Positions 1-6,332 of a stretch of DNA of 27,613 nucleotides are shown one piece after another. The stretch is from Bacteroidales bacterium UBA1176 (GTDB lineage Bacteria; Bacteroidota; Bacteroidia; Bacteroidales; WCHB1-69): the NCBI GenBank assembly GCA_002311645.1, contig DBYW01000056.1, positions 13,382 to 40,994 of the forward strand, given 5' to 3'. Each line of letters starts with the position of its first letter. Within the stretch, counting starts at the first letter, position 1. The notes beneath the pieces are model-generated. The model had not been told where the DNA came from, did no database searches, and worked only from the letters and a program-made list of their open reading frames with translations. A program made the position numbers and the translations under genes.

Positions 1-1
1 C

Positions 2-67
2 GGAGACGATATCCACTGCCACACCTACCCTGCCCACATCTTGCTGATTGACAGCACCGTACCGTGA
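2..67 (+). CDS. Possible C-terminal end of a gene entering from the left (partial)
   Basis: Reading from base 2, 21 codons run to a TGA at 65-67 and give a protein-like tail ending HILLIDSTVP. The other two forward frames also stop within the first 50 bases or so, so openness alone proves little. The composition looks more like protein than the repeat-rich DNA that follows. No family can be recognised from so short a piece. It is listed only because the palindrome cluster starts right after it, as expected for a repeat placed just beyond a gene end. Confidence 0.3.
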   Translation, partial: GDDIHCHTYPAHILLIDSTVP

Positions 68-81
68 GATACTATGATAAG

Positions 82-124
82 CGGGACAATTCATCCCCGT
101 TAGGGGATGCCTATCTGTAGCAAA
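82..124 (+). repeat. Left copy of a 42-bp direct repeat with internal hairpin
   Basis: The core is a perfect hairpin, CATCCCC (92-98), loop GTTA, GGGGATG (103-109), followed by CCTATCTGTAGCAAA. An almost identical copy in the same orientation lies at 1614-1655; only a few substitutions and one missing C separate them. The two copies bracket the ATPase gene. It looks like a dispersed Bacteroidales intergenic palindromic element rather than a coding sequence. Confidence 0.75.
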
Positions 125-144
125 CGGGTGCCACGCGCGGTTAA

Positions 145-161
145 AATCTCCGTAGGAGATT
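145..161 (+). repeat. Short hairpin, AATCTCC / GGAGATT
   Basis: Perfect 7-bp stem AATCTCC (145-151), loop GTA (152-154), GGAGATT (155-161), followed by CATATTCAAC. The core CC-GTA-GG and the downstream CATAT tail resemble the hairpin at 92-109, but the stem sequence is different and still pairs fully. Confidence 0.7.
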
Positions 162-201
162 CATATTCAACGGGCCGCAAAACATCGCCGTACCCAAGGT
201 G

Positions 202-219
202 CAACCCCATACGGGGTTG
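202..219. repeat. Short hairpin, CAACCCC / GGGGTTG
   Basis: Perfect 7-bp stem CAACCCC (202-208), 4-nt loop ATAC, GGGGTTG (213-219). Read on the minus strand its loop is GTAT, which fits the CC-GT..-GG core of its neighbours. Confidence 0.7.
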
Positions 220-256
220 TGGTGCACGGTCGGGAACGTCCTCGGCTACAGATATG

Positions 257-274
257 GAAGCCCTGACGGGCTTC
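257..274 (-). repeat. Short hairpin, GAAGCCC / GGGCTTC
   Basis: Perfect 7-bp stem GAAGCCC (257-263), loop TGAC, GGGCTTC (268-274). On the minus strand the loop reads GTCA and the stem is followed by CATATCTGTAG, the same tail as the repeat at 82-124. It is therefore the same module in the opposite orientation with a different stem. A 13-bp direct repeat GTCGGGAACGTCC (229-241 and 283-295) flanks it. Confidence 0.7.
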
Positions 275-330
275 AGCATAATGTCGGGAACGTCCGCTGC
301 TGAAGATACACGCGCAATAGATACATTATC

Positions 331-1506
331 CTAATACACAAACCCGAACATCCATATCGGTATGGAGTTCCCTACAGCGTATTCGACGTTGTCCTTTACC
401 AGATAAGCATTATCCAAATCTTTGATCTGACGTCCTTTTTTGCTCTTCCCGCCAACCTCAAATATAATTCCATCAATTTCAAAATCAGACACTTTTGAGG
501 CTGTCACATTAAATGACTCCCGCATCCACGTAAGGAACATAGTCTCCCTAACAGTGCCGGAGTCTGGTTTAATGTCGGATATTGCATACGCGATATTGCT
601 GTTGTTAAGGTATAGTTTCTCAACTTTTCTGAGCAAGGAGTCACCTGTGCCATTTTCTTTCAAAGCATTGAACAATCTTGATTTTTCAAGATATTCAATA
701 TAATCGGGCAACTGGTTGCGGCCTATCTCGAGTTCTTGGGCCAGTTTGCTGTAGTTGGGTTTGAACGGCACACTGTTGGCAAGAACATACATCAATTTTT
801 TCAATTTGACGGCTGACGCAACAGGCATATCGACATAACTTGGAATATCGTGCTCAACCGTCTCGTTAACCGCTTGTTTGAGCCTTAAATAATAATCTTC
901 CTCTTTGAAAAAAGGATAATATCCTTTACGGCAATACTCTTCGAAAAATTTGAGAGGACGATGCTCACTATACGGAAAATCCACTCCCCCATGCAAGATA
1001 TCATCAAGAGAGGCTGTTTTCAGATTCCATCCGTAGGCGATATTCAAATATTCCCTGAAAGATAATCCAGGCATGGCATATTCAATGGCTCTACGGCTCA
1101 GATCAGCCGAATTGCCCTTTTTCAAGGCCAAAAGCGAACTCCCTGAATATACGACAGACATCTTCGGCAATTTGTCGTAAATCATTTTTATCTCAGTTGA
1201 CCAACCTTTGTATTTGTGAATCTCGTCAATATACAACCGTTTTCCGCCGCGCTTGTAAAAATCGTATGCCGTTTCGTACAAACCGTGTCCTGAAAAATAC
1301 ATATCATCAGCCTGAACGTAAAGCGTTTCTTCAATGTTATCATATTTCTTAATATGCTGCAACAAAAGTGTCGATTTCCCCACTCCTTTCTGGCCAACTA
1401 AACCGATTAACCGGTTTTTCCAATTGATTTTGTTGTGAAAACTCCTGATATAATCCGTTGGAGTAATCTCTAACAATAACCTGTACGATTCAAACAGCGT
1501 TTCCAT
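331..1506 (-). CDS. AAA-family ATPase, ATPase/DUF4143 type
   Basis: This 391-residue protein is a P-loop ATPase of a kind very common in Bacteroidetes. The Walker A motif GQKGVGKST is at residues 38-46 and the Walker B motif LYIDEI at 91-96. A sensor-like YSGSS follows near residue 120. The C-terminal half fits the DUF4143 (PD-(D/E)XK-like) region that accompanies AAA_14 domains. The cellular role of this family is unknown; it is often stand-alone and accessory. There is no signal peptide, so it should be cytoplasmic. It is a single-gene unit on the minus strand. A TATTTTTG -7 box lies about 15 bp upstream of the ATG, and palindromes lie further upstream. Identical repeats on both sides suggest it may be a movable cassette. 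The family assignment is firm; the function is not. Confidence 0.85.
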   Translation of the reverse strand: METLFESYRLLLEITPTDYIRSFHNKINWKNRLIGLVGQKGVGKSTLLLQHIKKYDNIEETLYVQADDMYFSGHGLYETAYDFYKRGGKRLYIDEIHKYKGWSTEIKMIYDKLPKMSVVYSGSSLLALKKGNSADLSRRAIEYAMPGLSFREYLNIAYGWNLKTASLDDILHGGVDFPYSEHRPLKFFEEYCRKGYYPFFKEEDYYLRLKQAVNETVEHDIPSYVDMPVASAVKLKKLMYVLANSVPFKPNYSKLAQELEIGRNQLPDYIEYLEKSRLFNALKENGTGDSLLRKVEKLYLNNSNIAYAISDIKPDSGTVRETMFLTWMRESFNVTASKVSDFEIDGIIFEVGGKSKKGRQIKDLDNAYLVKDNVEYAVGNSIPIWMFGFVY

Positions 1507-1520
1507 AATAAATTTTTTTG

Positions 1521-1528
1521 CAAAAATA
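1521..1528 (-). promoter_or_regulatory. -7 box TATTTTTG of the ATPase gene
   Basis: The minus strand reads TATTTTTG here, matching the Bacteroidetes TAnnTTTG -7 consensus, 15 bp before the ATG at 1506. Transcription would start a few bases upstream of the gene. No clear -33 TTTG is seen. Confidence 0.55.
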
Positions 1529-1541
1529 ATAAAAAAATCAA

Positions 1542-1597
1542 TATTGCACTTTTAGAAGTGAAAAATATAAAAATAATTCACTTTGCACAGTGCAATA
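1542..1597. promoter_or_regulatory. Nested palindromes upstream of the ATPase (candidate operator)
   Basis: TATTGCAC (1542-1549) is repeated in inverted form as GTGCAATA (1590-1597). Inside this span are a 13-bp perfect palindrome TTGCACAGTGCAA (1583-1595) and a small hairpin CACTT-TTAG-AAGTG (1547-1560). Their position just upstream of the -7 box suits a regulator-binding site, but no regulator is encoded nearby. Confidence 0.4.
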
Positions 1598-1613
1598 CTT
1601 TTCATAAGGTGTA

Positions 1614-1655
1614 CGGGGCAACTCATCCCGTCAGGGGATGCCTATCTGTAGCAAA
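1614..1655 (+). repeat. Right copy of the 42-bp direct repeat
   Basis: Matches 82-124 in the same orientation, including the terminal 22 bases from GGGGATG through CTGTAGCAAA without a mismatch. The hairpin stem here is CATCCC (1624-1629) with GGGATG (1635-1640). It ends six bases from the stop codon of the patatin gene. Confidence 0.75.
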
Positions 1656-1661
1656 TTCCCC

Positions 1662-2690
1662 CTACTTGTTCGCCTTCTCCTCGTCGTTGTTATACCATTC
1701 CAAATAGGCCTCGGTGTAGAGTTTTCCCGAGGCGACCAGCTCTTCTTTCTTTTCCCTCGGGATGTCGAAATCGATGGCTCTGACACCTAATGTATCAATA
1801 TAGACGGTGCGCTGCCAGTCGTCGCTGTGCAAGTGGTCGTTGGTCTGGAAATCGATGAGGGTGGTCACCAGCGCTTTGGTATAATCGAAGAAGCCATCGA
1901 TCTCATTGAAGTTTTCCTCATGCGTGAGATACATATCGATATCTTCCTTGGCATCCAGCCGGAATCCGAGGGTCTCCTTGTTGTAAACATACTCATTGGT
2001 GGTAGAGGTTCGCTTCATCCTGAGTTTTTCGTTGATTTTCTCGTAGTACTCCGTTCGTCTGGCATTGTTCAGGTCCGCCAGATAGTTCCTTCGGTCAAAA
2101 GTCTTAACCGTATAGTTGTCCAGCAGGCCGCCATCCACAAAGACATGCTTGTTGTTCTTGCCGCCACGCACGGCTGCGAAGAAGAGCGGGATGGACATGG
2201 AAATGCGTGCGGCATCCGCCACTTTCATCGTCTTGGTCTCCTGGTTGTGTGCACTGAATATTTTGGAGAGTCCTGTGCTCAGATCCGCTCCCACAAGATA
2301 GAGATCACGGTATTTGCCGGTCTCAGCCAGCTGTTCAAAAGTCATCTCGCCATTGCCGGTTTTCTTTTCGATCAACTTGGCCATCAGGTTGCGGAAGTAG
2401 TCGCCCTTATACCAGCCATAATTTTTAAAGAGGCGTATGGTGTCGCGCAGAATACCCTTGGTGCTGTCCTTGAAATCCTTGAAGTTGAGCCCCTCTAGTA
2501 CCTGTCTCATCTCTTCGGCAGTGTAATTCAAGGCCACCATGACAGCCACCATGGCGCCGGCGGAGGTTCCCGCCACGCGTTCAATGTCGTTCAAGATTCC
2601 TTCTCTGTCGAGCACTTCCAAAGCGCCCACGTATGCGATGCCTTTCACACCACCGCCCTCAAAAACCAGATTTTTAAAATGATATGCCAT
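1662..2690 (-). CDS. Patatin-like phospholipase
   Basis: This 342-residue protein has all patatin hallmarks: the glycine-rich oxyanion motif GGGVKG at residues 12-17, the nucleophile elbow GTSAG at 41-45 with Ser43, and the DGG motif at 186-188 supplying the catalytic Asp. Patatins hydrolyse acyl esters of phospholipids or other lipids with a Ser-Asp dyad. No signal peptide is present at the chosen ATG, so a cytoplasmic or peripheral-membrane location is expected. The C-terminal part (about 200-342) is charged and holds no recognised motif. It stands alone on the minus strand, with the TA-like pair divergent upstream. A short ORF with a signal peptide overlaps its start out of frame. The physiological substrate cannot be deduced. 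Confidence 0.9.
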   Translation of the reverse strand: MAYHFKNLVFEGGGVKGIAYVGALEVLDREGILNDIERVAGTSAGAMVAVMVALNYTAEEMRQVLEGLNFKDFKDSTKGILRDTIRLFKNYGWYKGDYFRNLMAKLIEKKTGNGEMTFEQLAETGKYRDLYLVGADLSTGLSKIFSAHNQETKTMKVADAARISMSIPLFFAAVRGGKNNKHVFVDGGLLDNYTVKTFDRRNYLADLNNARRTEYYEKINEKLRMKRTSTTNEYVYNKETLGFRLDAKEDIDMYLTHEENFNEIDGFFDYTKALVTTLIDFQTNDHLHSDDWQRTVYIDTLGVRAIDFDIPREKKEELVASGKLYTEAYLEWYNNDEEKANK

Positions 2691-2824
2691 ATTGTTATGT
2701 ATTTGATATTAAAAACAATGAGAAATGTATCCTGAATCACCGTAAATCTTTGTTGCGCCCGCACTGGCAGTGCCGACAGCAGCAGGCCGCAGAGGACAAG
2801 GATTGTGGTAAAGAGTTTTTTCAT
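2645..2824 (-). pseudogene. 59-codon orphan signal-peptide ORF overlapping the patatin start
   Basis: An ATG at 2824 opens a 59-codon frame ending in TGA at 2645-2647. It begins MKKLFTTILVLCGLLLSA and continues LPVRAQQ, a convincing Sec signal peptide with n-, h- and c-regions and an ARAQ-like cleavage site. The residues after about 26 look unlike a mature protein. It overlaps the patatin ATG in a different reading frame. A TATTTTTG -7 box lies about 29 bp upstream of its ATG. The simplest reading is the surviving 5' end of a deleted secreted-protein gene whose promoter now serves the patatin gene. A small secreted peptide or a frameshifted patatin N-terminus are alternatives. Confidence 0.45.
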
Positions 2825-2852
2825 CTGAATTTCCTATCAATGAATTCTACTG

Positions 2853-2860
2853 CAAAAATA
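2853..2860 (-). promoter_or_regulatory. -7 box TATTTTTG, leftward (patatin unit)
   Basis: The minus strand reads TATTTTTG, a match to TAnnTTTG, upstream of the orphan signal-peptide ORF and the patatin gene. If used for patatin, the leader is about 160 nt and contains the small ORF. Confidence 0.45.
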
Positions 2861-2894
2861 TAAAAAATCACAATTCTCTTTTTTTACAAAAATA

Positions 2895-2912
2895 CGAAAC
2901 CTATAAGTTTCG
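2895..2912. promoter_or_regulatory. Inverted repeat CGAAAC-N6-GTTTCG (candidate TA operator)
   Basis: A perfect 6-bp inverted repeat with a 6-bp spacer sits between the two divergent -7 boxes and just upstream of the rightward one. HTH antitoxins usually repress their own operon from such dyads, so binding by the 3500-3814 product is a reasonable inference. Confidence 0.45.
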
Positions 2913-2927
2913 CATTGGAAATTTTAT

Positions 2928-2935
2928 TATTTTTG
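2928..2935 (+). promoter_or_regulatory. -7 box TATTTTTG of the TA-like operon
   Basis: TATTTTTG lies 25 bp before the ATG at 2961 and matches the Bacteroidetes -7 consensus. The upstream GTTTCG half of the dyad falls near the expected -33 position, so a bound repressor would block the promoter. Confidence 0.55.
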
Positions 2936-2960
2936 CGGCAAATTCTGGAAACTAAAAAAT

Positions 2961-3503
2961 ATGACATTTGACAAGGTAATCGAGGATGGACGTTTATGGG
3001 CTGTCCGTTATAATCATGACAAAGAAAATGCTCTCCAGAAAGTATTGTCACAATGGAGCGATGCAGGTTGGCTTGCTGATTTCTTCATGCAAAATTTTGA
3101 TGACTTGATTTCTTATTTCAAGATAACGAATATTGAGGATGCCATTTATCAAACCATGGAAGACCGAGATGAATTGTCCTGCATCATCATGGATATTTCT
3201 CCTGATGCAAATCTTGACAGGTTTTTCCGTCCTTTAGAGAACGACCGCACGCAAGAGATGATGTTAGGTAAAGAAAAAGGTCGTCCTCATCGCAGTAGTT
3301 GGCTGCGATTGTATGCCATAAAGCTCAATGTGGGAGTTTTCATCATTACAGGAGGTGCAATAAAGCTTACCCGAACCATGCAAGAACGCGAACACACTTT
3401 ACTGGAATTGGAAAAGATGGAGAAAGTCAGAAACTTCCTGATTCGGGAAAGAGTTTTTGACGAAGACAGTTTCACAGATTATCAAAAGGAGGTTGCCTTA
3501 TGA
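2961..3503 (+). CDS. Putative type II toxin-like protein, first gene of a TA-like pair
   Basis: A 180-residue soluble protein with no signal peptide or membrane segment. The stretch near residues 112-150 (LRLYAIKLNVGVFIITGGAI, then a charged helix) resembles the beta-strand core and helix of RelE/HigB-fold toxins. The N-terminal 100 residues are an extra acidic, helical region, so it is much longer than usual 90-120-residue HigB toxins. It overlaps the downstream HTH gene by 4 bp (ATGA), the toxin-first order seen in HigBA systems. The toxin role is inferred from architecture and a distant fold resemblance; no catalytic residues can be named. An alternative is a non-toxic partner of the HTH protein. 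Confidence 0.6.
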   Translation: MTFDKVIEDGRLWAVRYNHDKENALQKVLSQWSDAGWLADFFMQNFDDLISYFKITNIEDAIYQTMEDRDELSCIIMDISPDANLDRFFRPLENDRTQEMMLGKEKGRPHRSSWLRLYAIKLNVGVFIITGGAIKLTRTMQEREHTLLELEKMEKVRNFLIRERVFDEDSFTDYQKEVAL

Positions 3504-3814
3504 CCCGAGAAGAAGCCATTGAAAGACTGAGTCGCTACCAATCGCAGGAGGATTCCGCTTGGCGTGTGGAAGAAGAACGCTTACAGTATGCCAAATCGAA
3601 AGGATGGTTGCGATATTCCCGTCGGATTGCCATAAAAGTTGCGTTGGCAATGAAGCAGCAAAACCTTTCCAGACAGGATGTTGCAGATCGTATGGGGTGT
3701 TCGCCTCAATATGTTTCACGCCTTCTCAAAGGAGAGGAAAACCTGTCCCTTGAAACAATATGCAAACTGGAAAGTGCGCTGAATGTGGCGATTCTGCAAT
3801 ATGAGTTTATGTAA
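3500..3814 (+). CDS. XRE-family HTH protein, likely antitoxin (HigA-like)
   Basis: This 104-residue protein has a Cro/C1-type helix-turn-helix at about residues 45-95; the turn region reads LSRQDVADRMGCSPQYVSRL, followed by LKGEENLSLETICKLESAL. The first 40 residues are a charged helical extension that could contact the partner protein. Its ATG overlaps the stop of the preceding gene, indicating translational coupling. Such proteins neutralise the partner toxin and bind an operator to repress the operon; the dyad at 2895-2912 is the obvious candidate site. It converges with the GH3 gene, 24 bp away. HTH assignment is firm; the antitoxin role is inferred. Confidence 0.8.
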   Translation: MTREEAIERLSRYQSQEDSAWRVEEERLQYAKSKGWLRYSRRIAIKVALAMKQQNLSRQDVADRMGCSPQYVSRLLKGEENLSLETICKLESALNVAILQYEFM

Positions 3815-3838
3815 CGATGCTGGAAAAAAGTCCTCCTC

Positions 3839-6193
3839 TCATCTCTCAACTCTCACCTCCCCTTGCAACCGTATATCCTGGCTGGAACTGCCGAGCATCA
3901 GCGTGACTGTGCCCGGTTCAACGATCCAGCGCAAATCGGCATTCAGGATGGCGAAATCTGACTTGGAGAGCGTCATCGTCACGGTTTTCGTCTCCCCTTT
4001 CTTCAAGAACACCTTTTCAAATGCCTTCAGCTGGCGTTCCGGCGTCTTGACGGAAGCTTGGTTGTGGCGCATATAGAGCTGTGTAGCCTCGGCACCGTCG
4101 TAGTTGCCGGTGTTGGTCAACTGGCATGAGATGTCTAAAGTGGTGTCGTTTATCCAGCAGGACTCCAAGTTGGAGTACTCGAAGGTAGTGTAGCTCAGTC
4201 CGTAGCCGAAGGGATAGAGCGGACTGGCGGGCACGTCGGTGTAGTCGCGGCGCACCTCCGTGGCGTTGTAATAGACCGGCAGCTGGCCCACGGAGCGCGG
4301 GTACGAGATGGGCAGTTTGCCCGATGGGTTCACATCGCCGAAGAGGATGTCGGCGATGGCCCTGCCGCCCTGCGAGCCGGGGTACCAGGCGTTGAGGATG
4401 GCGGGCACACGCGCATCGGCCCACGAGAGGTCGAGCGGACGGCCCTGTATCATCACCAGCACCACGGGCTTGCCTGTTGCACATAACGCCTTCAGCAGTT
4501 CTTCCTGCCGGCCCAGCATATTGAGTGTGGCGCGGTCGAAGCCCTCGCCCGCATCCATATCACTGACGGCGGGCCCTGTCACCTCGGCGGCGCCGGTTTC
4601 CTTGTAATTGGTACGGAAGTCGCGCGCACTGGAGCCGCCCAGCACCGCCACCACCACATCGGCCCCTTCAGCGGCACGCACGGCCTGGGCGATTTCGTTC
4701 AGCGAGGTGTCGCGGATATGGCAGCCCCGCACGTACTCCACCTGCGCGTCGGGCAGTTTCTCGCGAATGCCCTGGAGGACTGTTATCACGGAGCCGTCGG
4801 CCTGTGGTGCGGTGTAATCGCCTAACATATTATATACATTGTCGGCATTGGGCCCGATGACGGCCACTTTTTTCACCTCCTTGGAAAGAGGCAGTGTGCG
4901 GTTCTCGTTCTTTAACAAAATAACTGACTCGCGTGCAGCATTCAGATTACAATCTTCATCGTAGGTCATATCTTGCTCTAATTTTGGGAAAGATTTGTCG
5001 AATTTATTGTCAAACAATCCCTGTCTGAACTTATGGGTTAGCACACGCCGCACCAGTTCATCCACCAGACTTTCGGAAACAAGTCCTTTCTTCACGGCCT
5101 GCACCAACTGTTTACCGTAGCAAGAGCCCCCGAGGTCGATGTCCACACCCGCTTTCACGGCCAATGCTGCGGCTTCGGAGTAGTCAGCAGCGATGCGGGC
5201 GCTCACCAGTCCATTGATGGCATAAAGGTCGGAGATCAAGAGTCCTTTAAAGCCCCATTCGTTGCGCAGCTCGTCGCGCAGCAGCCATTTATTGCCCGAG
5301 CAGGGGATGCCGTCCACATCGTTGTAGGCAGTCATAACAGATTTTGCGCCAAACTGTTGTATTGCCAACACAAAGGGATACGAGAGGACTGAGAGCAGCT
5401 CGCGCCGGCCCACCTGCGCGGTGTTGCCGTTGTGTCCGCCTTCGGAGATGCCGTGGGCGGCAAAGTGTTTCAGCGTGGAAATCAGGGTATATTCCTGCAA
5501 TCCTTTGGCGTATGCGCCACCCATCTGGCCTGCCAGCACCGGATCCTCGCCGTAGGTCTCCTCCACACGCGACCAGCGCGGGTCGCGCACGATGTCAAGC
5601 ACTGGACCGAAGGCGATTTGAGCGCCTTGCGCCCATATTTCGCTGCCCACACACCACCCTAAAATATTCTCTAATTTCTTGTTAAACGTGGAAGCGCGTC
5701 CAATGGCGGTGGGCAGCACCGTGGTACCGATGGCCATGTGCCCGTGGGGAGCCTCTTCCGCAAACATCAACGGGATACCCAAGCGGGTGTTTTTCCGGTT
5801 CCACAACTGCATCTCGTTGAGCACTGTTCCGGCCGTCTCTGGGGTGAGACCGTTCTGCAATGTCTTCTGCGTCCAAGGGTCGGCGCGCATCACCGCCCAA
5901 GAACTCCCAATATGTTTGTTTTGAATCGCATCCTTGAACTTTTCCGTCAGAACATATTGATTGCCCGTCTTTTCATAATACTCCCACCCCATCGTCATCA
6001 CCAGTTGGCCAGCCTTTTCTTCCAAGGTCATCTGGGAGAGCAGATCCCCCACCCTTTCCTCCACGGAGAGTTTCGGATTTTCGTAGGGATCCATCTGTCC
6101 GTTGTGGTTCAGGTCGATATAGGATTGCGCAATTCCGGCGGTGGTGAATGCCGTCAGGGTCAGCAAGAGAGAAAGCCGGCAGAAGATTTTCAT
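3839..6193 (-). CDS. Secreted glycoside hydrolase family 3 (beta-glucosidase-like)
   Basis: A 784-residue exported GH3 enzyme that probably removes beta-linked glucose or xylose from oligosaccharides. The ATG at 6193 gives a signal peptide (MKIFCRLSLLLTLTAF, cleavage near GIAQ). An in-frame ATG at 6238 is rejected because the -7 box at 6219-6226 lies downstream of it, and AAGGAAA precedes the chosen ATG. A short EF-hand-like segment (DLNHNGQMDPYE) follows the signal. The GH3 barrel holds KHFAAHG at 242-248 and the nucleophile in LLISDL, Asp322. The second alpha/beta domain and a C-terminal fibronectin III-like domain (about 680-780) complete the family layout. It is probably periplasmic. It is divergent from the MuiA-like gene. 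Exact sugar specificity is unknown. Confidence 0.92.
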   Translation of the reverse strand: MKIFCRLSLLLTLTAFTTAGIAQSYIDLNHNGQMDPYENPKLSVEERVGDLLSQMTLEEKAGQLVMTMGWEYYEKTGNQYVLTEKFKDAIQNKHIGSSWAVMRADPWTQKTLQNGLTPETAGTVLNEMQLWNRKNTRLGIPLMFAEEAPHGHMAIGTTVLPTAIGRASTFNKKLENILGWCVGSEIWAQGAQIAFGPVLDIVRDPRWSRVEETYGEDPVLAGQMGGAYAKGLQEYTLISTLKHFAAHGISEGGHNGNTAQVGRRELLSVLSYPFVLAIQQFGAKSVMTAYNDVDGIPCSGNKWLLRDELRNEWGFKGLLISDLYAINGLVSARIAADYSEAAALAVKAGVDIDLGGSCYGKQLVQAVKKGLVSESLVDELVRRVLTHKFRQGLFDNKFDKSFPKLEQDMTYDEDCNLNAARESVILLKNENRTLPLSKEVKKVAVIGPNADNVYNMLGDYTAPQADGSVITVLQGIREKLPDAQVEYVRGCHIRDTSLNEIAQAVRAAEGADVVVAVLGGSSARDFRTNYKETGAAEVTGPAVSDMDAGEGFDRATLNMLGRQEELLKALCATGKPVVLVMIQGRPLDLSWADARVPAILNAWYPGSQGGRAIADILFGDVNPSGKLPISYPRSVGQLPVYYNATEVRRDYTDVPASPLYPFGYGLSYTTFEYSNLESCWINDTTLDISCQLTNTGNYDGAEATQLYMRHNQASVKTPERQLKAFEKVFLKKGETKTVTMTLSKSDFAILNADLRWIVEPGTVTLMLGSSSQDIRLQGEVRVER

Positions 6194-6218
6194 TTTCCTT
6201 GTTTTAATTTTCAAGGTG

Positions 6219-6226
6219 CAAATATA
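6219..6226 (-). promoter_or_regulatory. -7 box TATATTTG of the GH3 gene
   Basis: The minus strand reads TATATTTG, a full TAnnTTTG match, 26 bp before the ATG at 6193. It decides the start codon, because translation from 6238 would begin upstream of the transcript. Confidence 0.6.
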
Positions 6227-6332
6227 ATATTTTTCCATTCTCGTCCCCTCGCTGTTTCATTTATCATCAACACAATATTTTGCAAACGAACCCGTTAAGA
6301 TGTTTGTTAGTTTTTCTAATCAAATTACCACT

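Noticed and set aside
82..300. CRISPR-like array
   Set aside because: The repeated units are palindromes with differing sequences and irregular spacing, not identical direct repeats with uniform spacers, and no cas gene is nearby.
107..334. 75-codon forward ORF over the palindrome cluster
   Set aside because: It is entirely made of the repeat elements, has no ribosome site or promoter, and its peptide has no protein-like character.
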